Source: Alphaproteobacteria bacterium
GTDB lineage: Bacteria > Pseudomonadota > Alphaproteobacteria > ATCC43930 > CGMCC-115725
Length of the DNA: 5,613 nucleotides
NCBI GenBank assembly: GCA_005888515.1
Contig: VAZR01000063.1
Location: forward strand, 1-5,613
Direction: 5' to 3'
Within the stretch, counting starts at the first letter, position 1. Each line of letters begins with the position of its first letter. The notes beneath the pieces were generated by a model. That model ran no database searches, was not told the DNA's origin, and worked only from the letters and a program-made list of their open reading frames with translations. A program made the position numbers and the translations under genes. Of the stretch, positions 4,509 through 5,613 are shown piece by piece.

Positions 4509-5613
4509 ATGTCGGCCGAGCCGATTTGTGGAGCGGATATGGTCATCAAGGCGCTCGTCGATCAGGGCGTCGATGTCGTATTCGGCTACCCCGGCGGCGC
4601 GGTCCTGCCGATTTACGACTCGCTGTTCAAGCAGAACGCGGTGCGGCACATCCTGGTGCGCCAGGAAGGCGGCGCGGTGCATGCCGCCGAAGGCTACGCC
4701 CGTTCGACCGGCAAGGTCGGCGTCGTTCTGGTGACGAGCGGACCCGGCGCCACCAATGCGGTGACCGGCCTGACCGACGCGCTGATGGATTCGGTGCCGA
4801 TCGTCTGCCTGACCGGCCAAGTGCCGACGCATCTGATCGGCAATGATGCCTTTCAGGAAGCCGACACGACCGGCATCACCCGGCCCTGCACCAAGCACAA
4901 TTACCTGATCAAGGACGTCAACGACCTCGCGCGCATCATGCACGAGGCGTTTTACGTCGCGAAGAGCGGCCGGCCCGGGCCGGTGGTCGTCGATCTGCCG
5001 AAGGACGTGCTGTTCGCGCTGGGAAACTACATCGGCCCGGAACAGGTCACGCATAAAACGTACCGCCCGCAGACCAAACCGGATCCGGCGCGGATCGCCG
5101 AAGCGGTCAAGATGATCGCGGCGGCCAAGAAGCCGCTGTTTTACGGCGGCGGCGGTCTGATCAATTCCGGCCCCGAGGCCTGCGCCCGCTTCACCGAATT
5201 CGTCCGCCTCGTCGATGCGCCCTGCACGCTGACCCTGATGGGGCTCGGCGCCCTGCCGGCGAGCGATCCGCATTTCCTCGGCATGGTCGGCATGCACGGC
5301 ATGTACGAGTCGAATATGGCGATGCACGACTGCGACGTGATGATCGCGGTCGGCTCGCGCTTCGACGACCGGGTGACCGGTAGGCTCAACGCGTTCTCGC
5401 CGGGCTCCAAGAAGATCCACGTCGATATCGACCCCTCCTCGATCAACAAGAACGTCCGGGTCGACCTGCCGTTGATCGGCGATTGCAACGAGGTGCTGGA
5501 CGCGCTGCTGAAGGCGTGGCGCAAGGCCTCGCCGCACAGCGACGGCAAGGCGCGCAACGCGTGGTGGCGCCAGATCGATGCGTGGCGGGCGCGCGACTGC
5601 CTGCGCTACGACC
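4509..5613 (+). CDS. ilvB: Acetolactate synthase (AHAS) large catalytic subunit, 5' part
   Basis: The window shows 368 complete residues of a protein usually about 570-600 long; the right edge cuts it. The enzyme joins two pyruvates, or pyruvate and 2-oxobutyrate, to form acetohydroxyacids for valine, leucine and isoleucine synthesis, using thiamine diphosphate, Mg2+ and FAD. The N-terminal pyrimidine-binding domain shows GADMVIKALVDQGVDVVFGYPGG (split here: ALVDQGVDVVFGYPGG), catalytic Glu53 in RQEGGAVHAAEGYAR, SGPGATNAVTGL, TGQVP (Pro106) and GNDAFQEAD. The GPVVVDLPKDV block ends this domain. The central FAD-binding domain follows, with GGGGLINSG, MGLGALP, GMHGMYESNMAM and VGSRFDDRVTGRL. 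The GDG...NN thiamine-binding domain lies outside. Start ATG 4509 has GAGGAG six bases upstream. In alphaproteobacteria the regulatory subunit gene ilvH usually follows. Some annotators would call it ilvI. A small oddity is RQEGGA where relatives often read RHEQGA. Confidence 0.95.
   Translation, partial: MSAEPICGADMVIKALVDQGVDVVFGYPGGAVLPIYDSLFKQNAVRHILVRQEGGAVHAAEGYARSTGKVGVVLVTSGPGATNAVTGLTDALMDSVPIVCLTGQVPTHLIGNDAFQEADTTGITRPCTKHNYLIKDVNDLARIMHEAFYVAKSGRPGPVVVDLPKDVLFALGNYIGPEQVTHKTYRPQTKPDPARIAEAVKMIAAAKKPLFYGGGGLINSGPEACARFTEFVRLVDAPCTLTLMGLGALPASDPHFLGMVGMHGMYESNMAMHDCDVMIAVGSRFDDRVTGRLNAFSPGSKKIHVDIDPSSINKNVRVDLPLIGDCNEVLDALLKAWRKASPHSDGKARNAWWRQIDAWRARDCLRYD

Noticed and set aside
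4491..5537. A 348-codon open frame on the minus strand opposite ilvB
   Set aside because: It shadows the well-supported acetolactate synthase frame, is rich in His/Arg/Asp, and has no family resemblance or ribosome binding site.

Overview
This GC-rich window (I estimate mid-60s percent GC by eye) looks like chromosomal housekeeping sequence from an alphaproteobacterium, most likely Hyphomicrobiales (Bradyrhizobium/Rhodopseudomonas/Xanthobacteraceae relatives). The evidence is the gene order hflC - DUF2065 - Do-family protease, then convergent serB, then miaA and the acetolactate synthase large subunit. A palindromic intergenic repeat of a kind I recognise from Bradyrhizobium-like genomes supports this. 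There is no phage, IS element, CRISPR array or rRNA/tRNA gene.

Layout: bases 1-580 hold the 3' part of hflC. Bases 654-839 hold a small two-helix membrane protein (DUF2065). Bases 961-2469 hold a complete periplasmic serine protease of the DegP/HtrA type with a signal peptide, an intact His-Asp-Ser triad and two PDZ domains. These three genes point right and form the familiar membrane/envelope quality-control cluster. serB (phosphoserine phosphatase, 3366-2482) runs towards degP. The two stop codons are 12 bases apart, and a strong inverted repeat sits over the degP stop. The 181-base divergent region between serB and miaA is largely occupied by two copies of the dispersed palindromic repeat in opposite orientation, which together can fold into one long cruciform or hairpin. 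miaA (tRNA dimethylallyltransferase) starts at 3548 and is broken: a segment of roughly 25-28 codons is missing near the 3' end and the conserved C-terminus continues in another frame. After a plausible promoter and a leader with an 8-bp stem, the acetolactate synthase large subunit gene starts at 4509 and runs off the right edge.

Functionally, HflC (with HflK, presumably just upstream) modulates the membrane protease FtsH, and the Do protease degrades misfolded envelope proteins. SerB makes serine, IlvB starts branched-chain amino-acid synthesis, and MiaA would modify A37 of UNN-decoding tRNAs if it were intact. I see no undescribed multi-gene system. The points most worth a second look are the miaA deletion/frameshift, the Asp-to-Glu change in the SerB catalytic motif, the inverted repeat pair with structure-preserving sequence change, the hairpin between the convergent genes and the structured ilvB leader.
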